64,000 nucleotides of DNA from Leptodontidium sp. MPI-SDFR-AT-0119 (Eukaryota; Ascomycota; Leotiomycetes; Helotiales; Leptodontidiaceae): positions 1,674,001-1,738,000 of the forward strand of contig JAHLEZ010000016.1 in assembly GCA_020726505.1 (NCBI GenBank), written 5' to 3'. Positions 46,975 through 57,919 of the stretch are shown one piece after another (position 1 is the first letter of the stretch; every line of letters starts with the position of its first letter). The position numbers and the translations under genes were made by a program. The notes under the pieces are model-generated. The model had not been told where the DNA came from and made no database searches. It saw only the letters and a program-made list of their open reading frames with translations.

Positions 46975-49171
46975 ATGATATTGGGTCTTGCGCTAGTATT
47001 TGAAGGCGTCGGGTCCTCGAAAGAAGAATTTAATTTGCCTCCCCTAGACGACAGTAATGACAGTATCCGACTTCTGACGTTGCATCCAGGCGGATGGGGT
47101 GATTCGATTAAGTGTGAACTGTCTGTGACCACTTTCTCGTCAAAACCAGAATACGAAGCGCTTTCTTACGCATGGGGCGATTCCAAAGCGACCAAAGCAA
47201 TTTGGGTTAATGGTGTGAAGGTGCAAATCAAGGAAAACTTACGGCAAGCGTTATATCACCTTCGCCACGATAAAGAGCAGAGAGTTCTTTGGACCGACGC
47301 TCTATGTATCAATCAAGCCAAGATGGATGAGGCGAAGCGCGAGAAGAACAAACAAGTACCACTCATGGCATTTATTTACCGACGAGCTCAAAATGTGCTC
47401 ATTTGGTTGGGAAATCATGAGCCACCAGCTGGTGTCGGGCGCAGACTCCAAAGACCTCATGAATGGTACGATGACTCAACTCCTTGGAAAAAGTCGGCGG
47501 GTTGGAAGAAAGTGGAACCTTTTCTATGGCAACTTATCCACCAGGAATACTGGAAGCGTGCCTGGATTATACAAGAAGTCGGCATGGCTTCTAAAATACA
47601 TGTCTTTTACGGTCATGACTCTCTTGCTTGGACGGACTTTATACTCTGGACAGATCGTTATCGAAGGCTCAACCCCACAGACGTCGCCGTTGACCGCATC
47701 TTCACATTGAATGATATGTGGCAGTCGAAATATAGAGATACGACTATGCGCTCACTAGGCAGTCTTGTCGACGATTTCAGAGACTCATTTTGCGAGCGTC
47801 CGCACGATAAAATCTATGCTTTTCTCGGGCTAGCCTACGACCAGTTCAACAATCCGATCCCAGTGGAGTACGAGAAGTCTTTGTATGAAGTGTATCGGGA
47901 CGCAGTCCGATTCCACTGCACACCACCTCCCCTCGAAAGGATAGACAAGTCCATTGAATTAGTCTACTACAGTGCCTTAGTTCGTCGTTTGCTTACACGA
48001 AAGGGAGTACAGCGTCCGAAAAGAGGAAGAACCGTGCTAGGCGAGTTCGACGAGGAGATCCGGTTGGCAGAGAAGAGAAATTCGGTGCAAGCTGCAAGTA
48101 GTGTACCAGCTGCTGAACCGGAACCGCCGAGGGTTGACAAAGACAAAGAGCCTGCATCAAGGGACAGATATCCATCTTCCAGCTTTCACAAATCATACAG
48201 CATAGAAACTTCGTACAACTATGCCCCTTATTATGTCGCTCCACGCACTAGCAATCAACATACCAGCGCAACTGAGCATAACCGACAAAAGGCAGAAAAG
48301 AGATCTAATAAGGGCGAAGAGAAGGAGCAGGAGTCGCAGAAAGCAGAAGAGCCGGATTACCGCTATGCTTTGATTGCAGGAGCCCTCGCTGTTCTGGGAG
48401 CCTCTGCTATTTATTACTATATATGGGGGAAAGTCTCGTTCTGACGTACCTAAGGAGTGGCATTGGAAGGTTTCAGGCGCCGAAGACATCGCAACATGGA
48501 CCGAGGATTCGAAGTCGACCCCGTTGCTTGATAAAATTCCGTTGCGAGGGGTGATTGTTGGACAAGTAAAACACCTAGGGCCATCGACAATAAGCATTTC
48601 CGCATCGCATGACGCAACAATGCGATGGATAGCCAGCTTTTCAGATTATTTAACCCATTCTGATGTGAAGAAGGCCAGAGGCCTCAACGAGAAGCTACTG
48701 AAGATCCTAAATGACCCAAAAGACTTTCGTACTCGCAACATCACGTCGCTCCAATCTGCCTCCAACGATCCAGCGAACAATCCACGAAGACCTATTAATT
48801 CAGCGGCTTCTTCGCAGGAATCAGCCCATCTTTTCCTTGGCACAAACGGCATCTTGGGAGTTATACCACCCAACGCCCGCGAAGGAGACCTCATCTGCCA
48901 GTTCTGGAATTCAAATGCATGTGCTGTCCTCCGAAGACCAACACCTGCTGGCCGCTTTTCTCGGTTCTGGACAACAAAGTTCACGGAACCTCGGTACGAG
49001 CTCGTAGGACGGGCTGCGATTGTCAGTACAGGGGGTGATGTAGATTGGGATGTTCCGAAAGACAAGGATAGGTTCAAGGATACCTCGAGTGTTGCGGTAG
49101 AATTGACTTTGAGTTTGACTGATTTAACGCGCTTGTCGTTGGATACTGTCAACCTGCCTGGTACAAAATAA
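46975..49171 (+). CDS. HET-domain (heterokaryon incompatibility-type) protein, one frameshift
   Basis: HET-domain proteins act in fungal non-self recognition and programmed cell death. The frame from ATG 46975 gives a HET domain with its three blocks: YEALSYAWGD, then RQALYHLR ... VLWTDALCINQ, then KRAWIIQEV. PHDKIYAFLGLA follows. Next come a charged low-complexity linker and a hydrophobic segment (YALIAGALAVLGASAIYYYIW, about 48360-48425). At the run GGGGG 48425-48429 the frame stops (TGA 48442-48444), while the next frame continues as GKSRSDVPKEWHWK ... GTNGILGVIPPNAREGDLICQF ... YELVGRAAIVS to TAA 49169-49171. One extra G would fuse the parts. GVIPPxARxGDxIC and YxLVG are the normal C-terminal motifs of this family, so the two parts were one protein. 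The frame is open from 46675, so the start is uncertain. Confidence 0.7.
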
Positions 49172-49279
49172 CTGCGACACAGTTCAAACCTCCACGCTAG
49201 ATAAAATCTGGTATTTTTTAGAGAGGTTCTGAGAGAGAGAACATAAGTCTGAGATGAAGCGATAGTAAAGAGATCTCCA
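49172..49279. other. Short convergent spacer
   Basis: 3' flanks of the HET gene (plus strand) and the sedolisin remnant (minus strand). Nothing else is visible. Confidence 0.4.
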
Positions 49280-49686
49280 CTAGTTGTGTCCTCTATTCAC
49301 CAAATTATCTTCAGCCTTCTTGACAAGGTCAATAATTTCTGGGCATTCTGTCTTCCCTTGTCAGTGACCCCTCGTATCGTCACACACCACACGTACCGGT
49401 GTACCCCAACCACTCGCAGGGTCCCATCCAGTGCCCACAGGAAAGCCATTGATATTACAACCCGTTGAGGACCTGATCGTAGCATCAGCGAAGCCTTCGT
49501 TTGTCGAAGTCGAGTATTTCAAGAGATTCAAGAAGCACAGAGTTAGTTTTCTAAATGATATTCTTTCATCGTTGACAAGTCTAAATACTACTGCTAATGT
49601 CGAAGCCGCTACATCTGTTTCGCTACGAAGCTCGACCCTACCGCTCTAGATAGTCAAGTAGTGGAAGCCTTGAGTTGAGACATCGG

Positions 49687-52600
49687 CAGAGTGGCCATTC
49701 AGTCAGTCAGTCAGCCATCAGCTGAGCTACTTTCTCAACTGACTGACTTATATGGAATCTCACAGCTGAATGGACTGAACTGAAGAGCTGTTAAGCTGCT
49801 GAAAAGCTGGTTCTAAAAATAGACACATATCAAAACTCTCTCCCTAACTGAACAGCATTATATGCCAACATAATCTCAATTAGACCTCTTCTCTGCCAGT
49901 TCTTTAAACATTCGCCGTGCCATAACGTCTCTCCTGATAACCTTGAATTGTGAGGAGTTGTTTGCATAGAACAAGACGAAAAGACGCGTTCGCACTCAGA
50001 GCTCATAGCAGGAATACTTAGAAAGTCTAAAGCCATCTTTGCAAGCTGTGGCCACTGAGCCTGCTTCATCTTCCAGTACTCCAACAGTGGCATATCTGTC
50101 AGAGGCTCTTCAAGATACAAAGCTAATTGATCTTTTCGGCTTGACGTACGAGGTGCTTTTAAAGTAGAAGGACCAGCAATTGATGGAGCCAGCTTCTCAA
50201 GCATCTCAGCTTTGTAGGCCCTCCGAGGCTCTGGCTCTGGTGTTTTCTCCTCAACTCGCACAATAACTTCTCCTTTGTAATCGTTCTCCCAAAGCTTTCG
50301 CAGAGCGAGTCTTCCTACCTTCACGTATTTGGCGTTATCTCCAGTCCATTGTTCGTCGAAATACTGCCATTTCCATCGAGGGTGAAGCACCAACGCGGCC
50401 ATCCAAGCAATAGAAACGTCGGTCTTGGTGTAGTATTCTTGTGTCTTCCCCCATGCCAAAGTTATCGACTCTTGTATGCCTCGGTGGTTGTTGAATCGAC
50501 CAGCTTTTGCTTGAGCCTCCAAGACCTCAAAGTGAGAGAGTAGACCTTCAAAGATAGGTAACAACTCCCATAAAGCTCCATGCGAAGATAACTCCGGCTT
50601 GTCTGAATCTGGGTTGCCTTCTAGGTCTTTGGTAAGTCGAAAGAGAGGTTCAAGGTGATCTCGCATCAGTTCAAGCGTCTTCCATTCGTCGGAAGTGAGG
50701 TAATCTTTGTCGTAGACCTCTATATCGAGAGGATCGGTAGAAACACGCAGTTTCAAAGCGTAAGTGTCAAGAGCCTCGCGGAGAGCTAAAGCGCGCTCAA
50801 TCATTTGAAATGACGAATTCCAACGTATACCCCCATCTAACACGACCTTCCACTGTTTATTTGCGGCGCGGCCATGATTAAGGTCGGTTTGTAAAGCAAA
50901 GAAGACATCTCCCCGCTTCCCAGAGGCCATAATATGTGCCACTAAGTTGTGTAGCTTTCCTAGCTCTCCGCGTTGTCTCCAAAGTTGTCTTCTTGCAGGG
51001 GCACCAGCCTTCTTGTAATCATCTTCAAATGAAGTCGTATCTTGACCAAACAAGTACTGCTCGGCGATGAGGTTGAGGATGTGTCCCATACAGCGAAGTC
51101 GACGTGTTTTAGGGTCAAATTTGAAGTGCTTTCCAAGCTCTGCGAGTGTGGTATCGTTATTCGTTGCATTGTCTAAGACAAACCAGCCTAAGTTATGCTC
51201 GTTGATTCCGAATCGATGGAAGAGTGGGAGAAGGACCGCAGCTTGATCTATATAATGTTAGTAAAAAAGACAGATATTCTGAAAGGATTAGTATACCAAC
51301 GCCTGTTTTGCTATGCCCTCGAAGCTCTGGCAGGCCTGCGAGTACTGTAATTAGTTGACCTCTTTTGTTAGTAAAATGCAAGACTATCGCGACAACGCTG
51401 ATTTTCTCTCTTTTCGACCCCCAGCCATCAAAGGAGACAGATATCTTGCTCTGAGCCTCTGTTACTTCTGTAATAATGGATGGCTCGAAATGCGCAAACA
51501 TCTTGCTAGTCCAAGACTCGATTGTTGAGTGAGCAGTTGGTAGTGCGCCGACAGCTTGATTATTCGCAATTTTGAAGAGACGGCGAAGATGTTTAGAGGT
51601 AGCCTTCCTCTGTGTAATATCGTCCATAACCACCCATTTTGTGAGAGCATTCCGAAACTCGAGGTGCCGAAAAGGTATAATATTATCGTAGTTGTCATCG
51701 ACGAAGCCAGAAGGTTGCGCAGGCTCTAGAGCTGTTGAAGGAAGCCTCTTAATATCTCCATCCTTTCCAAGGTAGTGTTCTTTTAGCAGATGCCGTTCTG
51801 CGTTCTTGAGAGAGTTGCTGTTGAAGATATACGTCTTATGCTTTGAAAATTGGAGATCGTGATGACCTAAGAACATTAGCATTAAGAATACAAGTAGCAG
51901 GAACAAACTTACAGCCTTTACACGCCCAAAACGAGTGTTTTTTGTTCCCTCCAGGTTGTATGAATGTGTACCCAAGCTTCCAAAGCCACGAACGATTCAG
52001 CATCTTCGTTGTAGGAGACAAAACCATTCCTTTGGGTATGTTAGCGATCAGGACTGGCCTATCATCAAACAACGGCTCTCCATTCGAGTACGGCGAATAG
52101 TCAGCCTTCAAATCATCTCTCGCAGGCCTGAATGGGTCGTAATTCTCGTTATATTTTCGTTGAGGGCGCCTGCACTTGTCTTTAATCGCAAAAGAAGTAG
52201 GAGGAGGTGGTGAAGATGTGACTCTTGCAGGAGCCATCATACGAGAAAAGGGGTCAACTACAGCACTTGTAGTACTCGCAGATGGTGCTCTAGAAGCCTC
52301 AAAGGCTGTATCATCGATATCGAAAGGCGAAGTAGCGCGGGACATGATTTTGGTGATAATATTGATGGAATTAGAGAGTTAGTATGTGCAGGTAATGTCT
52401 AGATAGCTAGTCTCGATTATCCTGCCGGGCCTCACCGCCTAAATTTAGGGTGTCGGAGGTGGTTTTTCCGCTCCGGGACATCTAAAAACCTCAAGCGAGG
52501 CATCCAAATATCATAACTGACTTCTTATAAACTGACTCCAAAATCACCTAATAAAATGCCCTCAGCTGTCAGCCGGCTTTTAAGCTGACTATATTACAGC

Positions 52601-52695
52601 TGATTGGCTTACGAATATATTCGAGCTGATTGGCTTACGATATTTACTCAGCTTGCTGATTGACTTAAAAGCCGGCTGACTTTTCGACCACTCTG
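49687..52695 (-). mobile_element. Structurally intact autonomous hAT transposon, 3009 bp
   Basis: The ends CAGAGTGGCCATTCAGTCAG (left) and the inverse of CAGAGTGGTCGAAAAGTCAG (right) are flanked by perfect 8-bp duplications GACATCGG at 49679-49686 and 52696-52703. Subterminal CAGTCAG/CTGACTGA repeats occur at both ends. The transposase on the minus strand is fully open after removing two short introns. GC content and codon use are normal with no RIP signature, in contrast to every other large element in the window. A deletion derivative with related ends lies at 56532-57475. Confidence 0.93.
49830..52345 (-). CDS. hAT transposase, 806 aa, intact
   Basis: Exons 52345-51913, 51866-51297 and 51247-49830 join in frame (2421 nt) across introns with GTAAGT...TTAG and GTATAC...ATAG borders. 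The N-terminal half holds a BED-type zinc finger split by the first intron: WACKGC ... ERHLLKEH, a C-x2-C and H-x4-H pattern. Next are SKISVSFDGWG (first catalytic Asp), WFVLDNATNNDT (second Asp), RLRCMGHILNL (CxAHxxNL-type block), GGIRWNSSFQ (RW motif), an insertion domain, and the C-terminal dimerisation block EYWKMKQAQWPQLAKMALDF and IPAMSSECERVFSSC, whose Glu is the expected third acidic residue. The length is normal for the superfamily (600-850). Every conserved position I can check is present, so the protein is probably functional. Confidence 0.9.
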
Positions 52696-52820
52696 GACAT
52701 CGGGGTATGCACCCTCCAATGGCTTGTATGCCCCTCTCGTGCAGATCTCGGCGTTTGGTTTGCGCGAAGTATTCCTTGACTGCTACATCATACCATGTTG
52801 GTCGTTCGAACTAGAATGCG

Positions 52821-53541
52821 GGGGAAAAGCCGACTTTTGATAGGGGTCGCTAAAAATCGGGATTAAAGCTAGTTAAGCACATTGCTATAGTTATAGACAT
52901 TGCTGTATGGATATTGCTGTAACTAAAAATTGTTGGTCAGAGGTACCGACCCGCATGGCAATCTGACATGAATCTACGGACCGTATCAGCCACAATGCTA
53001 ATAAGGATTTCTAGCATAATTAGAGATCTGCAGAGCTTAGGTAAAATCTGTTTATAAGAACTAGAAATGATAAGAGCTTGATAATAAAGCTATGCTAAAG
53101 GAACTCGATAACCCTACGAAGAAAAACTCTTTGCAAATCAGGTGCGAGGATAACGATGTAAATGTAATTTTTTAGTAAGAAGGGTTCTAAGTATTAAGGA
53201 GTGGTTATGAAACGCGACGTATACAAAGGAATTAGACATATCGATTTGTGCATAGTTATTGAGCTGCTTAAAGTCAAAGTACCCTTCAGATTCTTCGGCA
53301 TGGTGGGTTTTTCGCCACGTAGGGAAGGACGTTATAATGCCCATCGATGTAAAGACGTTTAGCAGAGCTGAGATCCTTTTAGTTTGGTCCCTCGTGAGGT
53401 ACGAGCGAATAATCCGCACTTGCTGCACTTCTACGCATCTACGATACAACCTCCTCTCTTTTCTCGTCATCTTGAGATTCGATCCAGCATTTCAAGAGGC
53501 GAGCTCACGAGCTCTCTGCTAGTTCGAGTCCCACATCATTG
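52821..53541. other. No gene supported
   Basis: Part AT-rich (about 52840-53110), then normal. A minus-strand frame at 53138-53470 of 110 codons has no family motif. The stretch lies downstream of the minus-strand SET gene and contains its 3' UTR. Confidence 0.4.
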
Positions 53542-55515
53542 TCAAAATCTGCTGTGATCGCCCGGAAGCCACTTCTGGATCTCTGAAAGCGCCGTCCGCG
53601 GCAAGTTATTATATCTCTCATCGTCGTAAGTATCTCCGATGGCGCGAGCCAGACGCCGGGCTTGCACAATAGTAATTCTCTTTGCACCAACCGGCGAGTG
53701 ACTCTGCACAAAGCTATGGGTTTCACTTTCCAGCTCCCGGCGCTTTTCCCGCACCGTTGGGCTGTCTGCCCTCTGCGCAATACACAATGCGCAAGTGCAT
53801 TGGAACCCCCACGTGGTCATCAATGCTGTCGCTCTGCTGTTGTGGTCGGTGGATTCATCATAGCTATGTGAGATCTCCTCGCCGACGGCAATCTTTCGCG
53901 TGGCACGCAAAACCATGAGGTCTCCGATGAACTCCTTCTTCGCATTGGGAGTGCATGAATGGTTGATATACGCAGCCAAGATCCAGAGGCCGGCGCTTCC
54001 ACTGCTGATATCGATGCCCCTTCTGGGGGATGCCTGTCCTGGACCAAAAGCGTTCCGCGCAACGATGTCATGGATTTGAAAGGTATCGATGACTGGAGTG
54101 GACTCGTCCGTGACAACCAGTTGTTTGCCGACAGCACTCCGATAGTCACCATACAGATCCATGACCCTTTGAATTTGTGAGGGGTTGTCCCGTAGCTTCT
54201 CGACAATGGCTTTGTTCAAGCCTGCTGGGATTACTCGTATCTTTTCGTCGCGACCATCATAGGTCATTGCTGTCAATGCTTCACGGTGGTGACCCCATAC
54301 AACACGGAAAGATTTTTCACAAAGAACAATCTCACCCTCGTCTATCGCACGGGTTGAGTATAATCCTCGGCCGCGTCCACCGCTTTCTCCGACTTTGACA
54401 TTAGAAGTGAAACTCGCAGCATCGACTCCTAAACAGGCCGTGGACAGGCCAGCTTTGATTTTCTTGAAGTTGTATACCCCAGTGGCTTGTTCTCGGAGAC
54501 GCGCTTCAGCCCTGCTCAAACTTGAAACAGCAAGTTTTTCGCCAGGCATTAACATCAACTGTTTTTCAAAATACTCCTTTGCTTCCTGGTATGCGCCGAG
54601 TCCGTAGGCTGCAGAGCCGGCGCGATAATAGGCTTTACTGTCAAGTTCTTTCTGATCCTCCCGATCCAGGAGAGCACGTAGGGCATCGGCCTTTGCCTCG
54701 TCGAAGCGTTCCAGGGCGAGATTCACGTGAGCTCGATTTCGATAGAGGTCGTAGGCCAAATCCTCTTTCGTCGCACCGTCGACAGTAGCGACTCGCAGCC
54801 CTTGGCTATAGCTCGCATGGGCTTGCAGGAGATCTTTCTGCTTGAGTGCGGCATTACCTTTCTCTTTGTACTGTTTGGCTGTCTTTTCAGCTTCGGTGGT
54901 GGAGGGGTTGGGAATGTCGGTGTCAAAGTGATTTTCCGAAGAAACAACAATATCTGACGGATGATCAACGCGGAGTGTGGGTTCACCCTCGTCGTTGAAG
55001 GTGAAGTAAGGCTCTTTGATCTTGTATGTCGAACCAGACTCGAGGATGTCTTGGCCGTGAGTGGACTTGTGCAGCAAGATTTCCAGCCGCTCCGTCTCGC
55101 CCAATGCATCCTCCACCACTGTCCAAGAGGTCGCTTTTAGGTTGAGCACGGCGACATTTCGTTTAACACTGAGGACTCGACCACGATGATGTGTGTGCAA
55201 GCGAAGATCCGAGAGCTTCATAGGTTCCAGATCTCGAAGTGAGGTCGTGCATGGAGGATAGGGCTGACCGACAGCAAAAGCTGACATAGCGTCTTTGTTG
55301 GCGCCCTCTTCCTCCTCCTCGCCCGCCATGTCCGAAAAGTCCGACATCAGCGACGCCCCGATCAATTGGGAGAGACGAGACTTTGAGTCGCCTGACATGC
55401 GCGGTTGCCCGGCGAATTCCTCGCATTTTTGCAACCTGCTCTTCAGGGTTTTACGTACTCGATCGTCCTCCTCCGGAGTCAGGAAGACGGTGTGACGTTG
55501 TGCAGTTGACGCCAT
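53542..55515 (-). CDS. TPR and SET domain protein (SMYD-like lysine methyltransferase), 657 aa
   Basis: One uninterrupted frame from ATG 55515 (MASTAQRHTVFLTPEEDDRV). An acidic EEEEE run lies at about 66-70. Tetratricopeptide-like repeats span about 211-345 (AKQYKEKGNAALKQKD, AYDLYRNRAHVNLALERFDEAKADA, KAYYRAGSAAYGLGAYQEAKEYF). The SET domain spans about 375-555: GRGRGLYSTRAIDEGEIVL, the SAM-pocket motif YINHSCTPNA (516-525) and GEEISHSYDES (545-555). A Cys-rich post-SET follows (CTCALC, 573-578), which with the Cys of NHSC can bind zinc. TPR-SET fungal proteins of this layout are predicted protein lysine methyltransferases; targets are unknown. Composition is normal with no premature stop. 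The C-terminus ends soon after the post-SET region; a frame overlapping the last codons could be a small extra exon. Confidence 0.85.
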   Translation of the reverse strand: MASTAQRHTVFLTPEEDDRVRKTLKSRLQKCEEFAGQPRMSGDSKSRLSQLIGASLMSDFSDMAGEEEEEGANKDAMSAFAVGQPYPPCTTSLRDLEPMKLSDLRLHTHHRGRVLSVKRNVAVLNLKATSWTVVEDALGETERLEILLHKSTHGQDILESGSTYKIKEPYFTFNDEGEPTLRVDHPSDIVVSSENHFDTDIPNPSTTEAEKTAKQYKEKGNAALKQKDLLQAHASYSQGLRVATVDGATKEDLAYDLYRNRAHVNLALERFDEAKADALRALLDREDQKELDSKAYYRAGSAAYGLGAYQEAKEYFEKQLMLMPGEKLAVSSLSRAEARLREQATGVYNFKKIKAGLSTACLGVDAASFTSNVKVGESGGRGRGLYSTRAIDEGEIVLCEKSFRVVWGHHREALTAMTYDGRDEKIRVIPAGLNKAIVEKLRDNPSQIQRVMDLYGDYRSAVGKQLVVTDESTPVIDTFQIHDIVARNAFGPGQASPRRGIDISSGSAGLWILAAYINHSCTPNAKKEFIGDLMVLRATRKIAVGEEISHSYDESTDHNSRATALMTTWGFQCTCALCIAQRADSPTVREKRRELESETHSFVQSHSPVGAKRITIVQARRLARAIGDTYDDERYNNLPRTALSEIQKWLPGDHSRF

Positions 55516-55878
55516 TTTCTGTGCGCAATTGGCTATGGAGGCACGTGATTAGATATACTCTGAGTCTTTGTAAAGAGGGGGGGGTTAGGGTTATTTCAAA
55601 TGGGATGAACACAAGAAGAGTTGTTGGTGTGAAGTAAACTGATGAGAAGCAAGTATCCTAAATTTTGATGGTGTCAACCGGTCAAAACTTTTCGCCTTGA
55701 AGGCTCATCAGGTACATGTGTGTTGCTGTATATATAACACGGCCATGCGACGCATTCCAAGGCAGGTGTGACTCATAGCCAGGGGGAGGTTGGGATAATG
55801 GGGGCGTACGCGTCCATTCCGTTCCATTCCGGTTGGTTAGCCAGGGAATGCAGCCGAAGTGGTCGCATGTCGTGTGTA
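55516..55878. other. Promoter region of the SET gene; transposon edge at right
   Basis: This region lies upstream of the minus-strand SET gene, with normal composition and no coding motif. It ends at the TA (55877-55878) that flanks the mariner element. Confidence 0.45.
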
Positions 55879-55906
55879 CGTAAGGGGGGTGGACAGTGGG
55901 TCTCAT

Positions 55907-55928
55907 CCCCCCCCCCCCCCCCCCCCCC
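55907..55928. repeat. 22-base poly-C tract
   Basis: A homopolymer run inside the left end of the mariner element. Its length is probably unreliable. Confidence 0.85.
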
Positions 55929-55934
55929 TCAATC

Positions 55935-57919
55935 TAACCTTTGTTATTCTTTCTAGCATAGTATCTATAAATCCATTGATTAATTCAATAGAAATCTCGT
56001 TTTCCTAGATATCTTGCATAGCGAATTTCAAGTCTTCTAACTTCCAACCACCGTGTGGATTTCGATTCCTAAGTCTTTGCTTTAGAACTCTCTAAACGTT
56101 TTTAATAGGATTCAAATCAGGAGAGCAAGGAGGCCAATCAATAGAGTAAATATGACATTCTACTCGTACTGCGTTGCAAAGGCCGTGATTCCTAGCTGTG
56201 TCAGACTTGCCGTGAACGTTACTATTATCTTCGACGCAAAAGAGATCTCCTGGTCGTTCAAAGATCTCTTTTAACGGTCCTCGTAAGATTTGATCCGCGT
56301 ACTTTTGTTGATTAAACCCTTTTCCTTCGCCTTCGTAAGAACAAAAGTATAACTTCGACTTGAACCCGTAGCTAATAGCTGCCCAAGCCATTACAGACTT
56401 ATGACCGGAACGAAAGGTAAACTGAATACAATCTAATCTTCTCCGTTCTCCTCTTTTTTGTAAGAGTTTTCGTCGTCGTAGTAAATCAGTCCTCGTAATC
56501 GTCTCGTCTGTGAACCTTCCTCGCCTCTAATCAGGCTGGCCAATAAGTCAGTAAGTCAGTTATCAGTTGAAGACATATTCTCAACTGACTGACTGACACA
56601 AAAATCGACGTAACTTATAACTGACTGATAGGAAATTCGGGGACTGATAAGTTGGTTCCAAAAATAGAATATATTAGACATTAAGCAAGACTGCTTTGTA
56701 GGCTCCTAGGAAGTTAATTGCTCTCCTATTTACCCAGTTTTTTAAGTATTCATAGAGTCTTGCTAGTTAACTGAGGGCTCTCTACAGTTGTTTGCTTTGC
56801 GCAGGAAGAGAATATTCGCTCGCACTTAGAGCTCATAGCTGGGATGGCTAGAAAATCAAAGGCCATAGCAGCTAACTCAGGCCATTCCCTCTCCTTCCCT
56901 TCTCGTTGTGAGGTTTAAAAGGGTCGTAAAACTCGTTATATTGAGGTTCTAGTCGTTTGCACCAGTCCCATAATATCTTTGGCTCTGTAGACTCTTCTGC
57001 TGTCGGTTTGGCCATTATCGCCGCCAACACGTTCGGGACAACTCGTATAAGCGCATTAGGTGCTCTTCTATCGTCATCGTCGCTCAAATCGGTAGGGGAT
57101 GTGTGGGAAGAGGCCATTTTGATAAAGTTATCGTGATTATTCCGACAGATACAGAGTTTTGGATGCGACCCGGGGATTCTGGGGTTCTTTAGAGCTCGGC
57201 TACGTCACGATTCTAGCCAATTAGAAGCCTCCATTTCGGCTAAGCGAGGCGGCCGCCCCTATCAAAATGTATCCACGGCTTCTCAAAATCAGGGCATCTA
57301 TACCACCAAAACTCACCCTATATTCGAGAATTTTTAATATTTAAACTTATAAGCAACGAATCAACCTATTACTAACTGACTGACTTATCTAATAATATAT
57401 CTCAACTGACTGACTGACGTTGAAGAGCGTGGCTTATTTAGTTGGCTTAACTCAACTGACTTGTTGGCCACCCTGCCTCTAATATTCTTTAGGCCGGTCC
57501 TAATTCGCAATAGAAAAAGACCACCGCTTTAGCCTATTCTCCTTAGAAAGAGCAGGTTTGTAATCAGGAACGTGGTAATGATATCTGTGTCGTTGAAAGG
57601 TTCAGAGGGGGGTTCGATTAAAGCAATTGAGCTTAAATTCTTAACGAATCTCTTTCAAAGTAAATATTCGACGATCATAACGACCAGTAAACCACTTAAT
57701 AATCTCTTGAATCTTTGCCTCTAAGATAATCGAAGGTGCGCCTGGAGGCTTAACTTGTCGATCAGGCTTATCGAGAAAGTATTGTGCTGAAGAACGTGGA
57801 ATACCGAGTTTCCGTGCGGCGGCACGTTGAGAATAGCCTTCATCGAGAAGAGTTTTGAATCGCACACGTGTTGGGGTTTCATGTGTCCAAGGCATTTTGA
57901 CGATGTTTACTACACACAA
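55935..57919 (-). pseudogene. Mariner/Tc1 transposase, broken by stops and by a hAT insertion
   Basis: The N-terminus at 57919-57641 is MPWTHETPTRVRFKTLLDEG, YSQRAAARKLGIPRSSAQYFL, a helix-turn-helix DNA-binding region. Damaged sequence follows to 57484, then the 944-bp hAT derivative. The core resumes at about 56523: RFTDETI (first catalytic Asp), SVMAWAAISYGFKSKLYF, FCVEDNSNVHG (second Asp), WPPCSPDLNPIKNV, then RVLKQRLRNRNPHGGW. In the DDE_3 family the last motif is NPIENVW; here the catalytic Glu is Lys and the Trp is TAG, both single G-to-A changes. Another TAG lies near 56010. It cannot encode an active enzyme. Confidence 0.8.
56532..57475 (-). mobile_element. Deletion derivative of the 49687-52695 hAT family, 944 bp
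   Basis: The ends CAGGCTGGCCAATAAGTCAG and the inverse of CAGGGTGGCCAACAAGTCAG are flanked by perfect 8-bp duplications CCTCTAAT (56524-56531 and 57476-57483). They resemble the intact element's ends. Inside, 57117-56872 (minus) is a diverged transposase N-terminus (LEPQYNEFYDPFKP versus PQRKYNENYDPFRP in the intact copy). About 56790-56880 matches the codons around the C-terminal SSECERVFS block. The middle of the gene is missing, so it would depend on a transposase supplied elsewhere. Confidence 0.85.

Larger units (their letters stand above)
49280..52820 (-). pseudogene. Sedolisin (S53 tripeptidyl-peptidase-like) C-terminal part, interrupted by a hAT
   Basis: Right of the transposon, 52820-52704 on the minus strand encodes FERPTWYDVAVKEYFAQT and, in another frame, RGAYKPLEGAYPDVS. 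Left of it, 49678-49280 continues STQGFHYL, then VFRLVNDERISFRKLTLCFLN, LLKYSTSTNEGFADATI, GCNINGFPVGTGWDPASGWGTP and, after a frameshift, EIIDLVKKAEDNLVNRGHN to TAG. These are the conserved sedolisin blocks (ERPxWQ, AYPDVSAQG, SLLNDxRIxAGKPxLGFLNPLLY, GWDPxTGxGTP). The segment carrying the catalytic Ser (GGTSAS) between QGF and the LLND block is not recognisable. The hAT (49687-52695) entered within the PDVSTQG codons, flanked by GACATCGG. The N-terminal prodomain and Glu/Asp residues are missing. Confidence 0.8.

Noticed and set aside
54723..55109. Other frames across the SET gene on both strands
   Set aside because: Shadows of the 657-residue SET protein with no independent motif.
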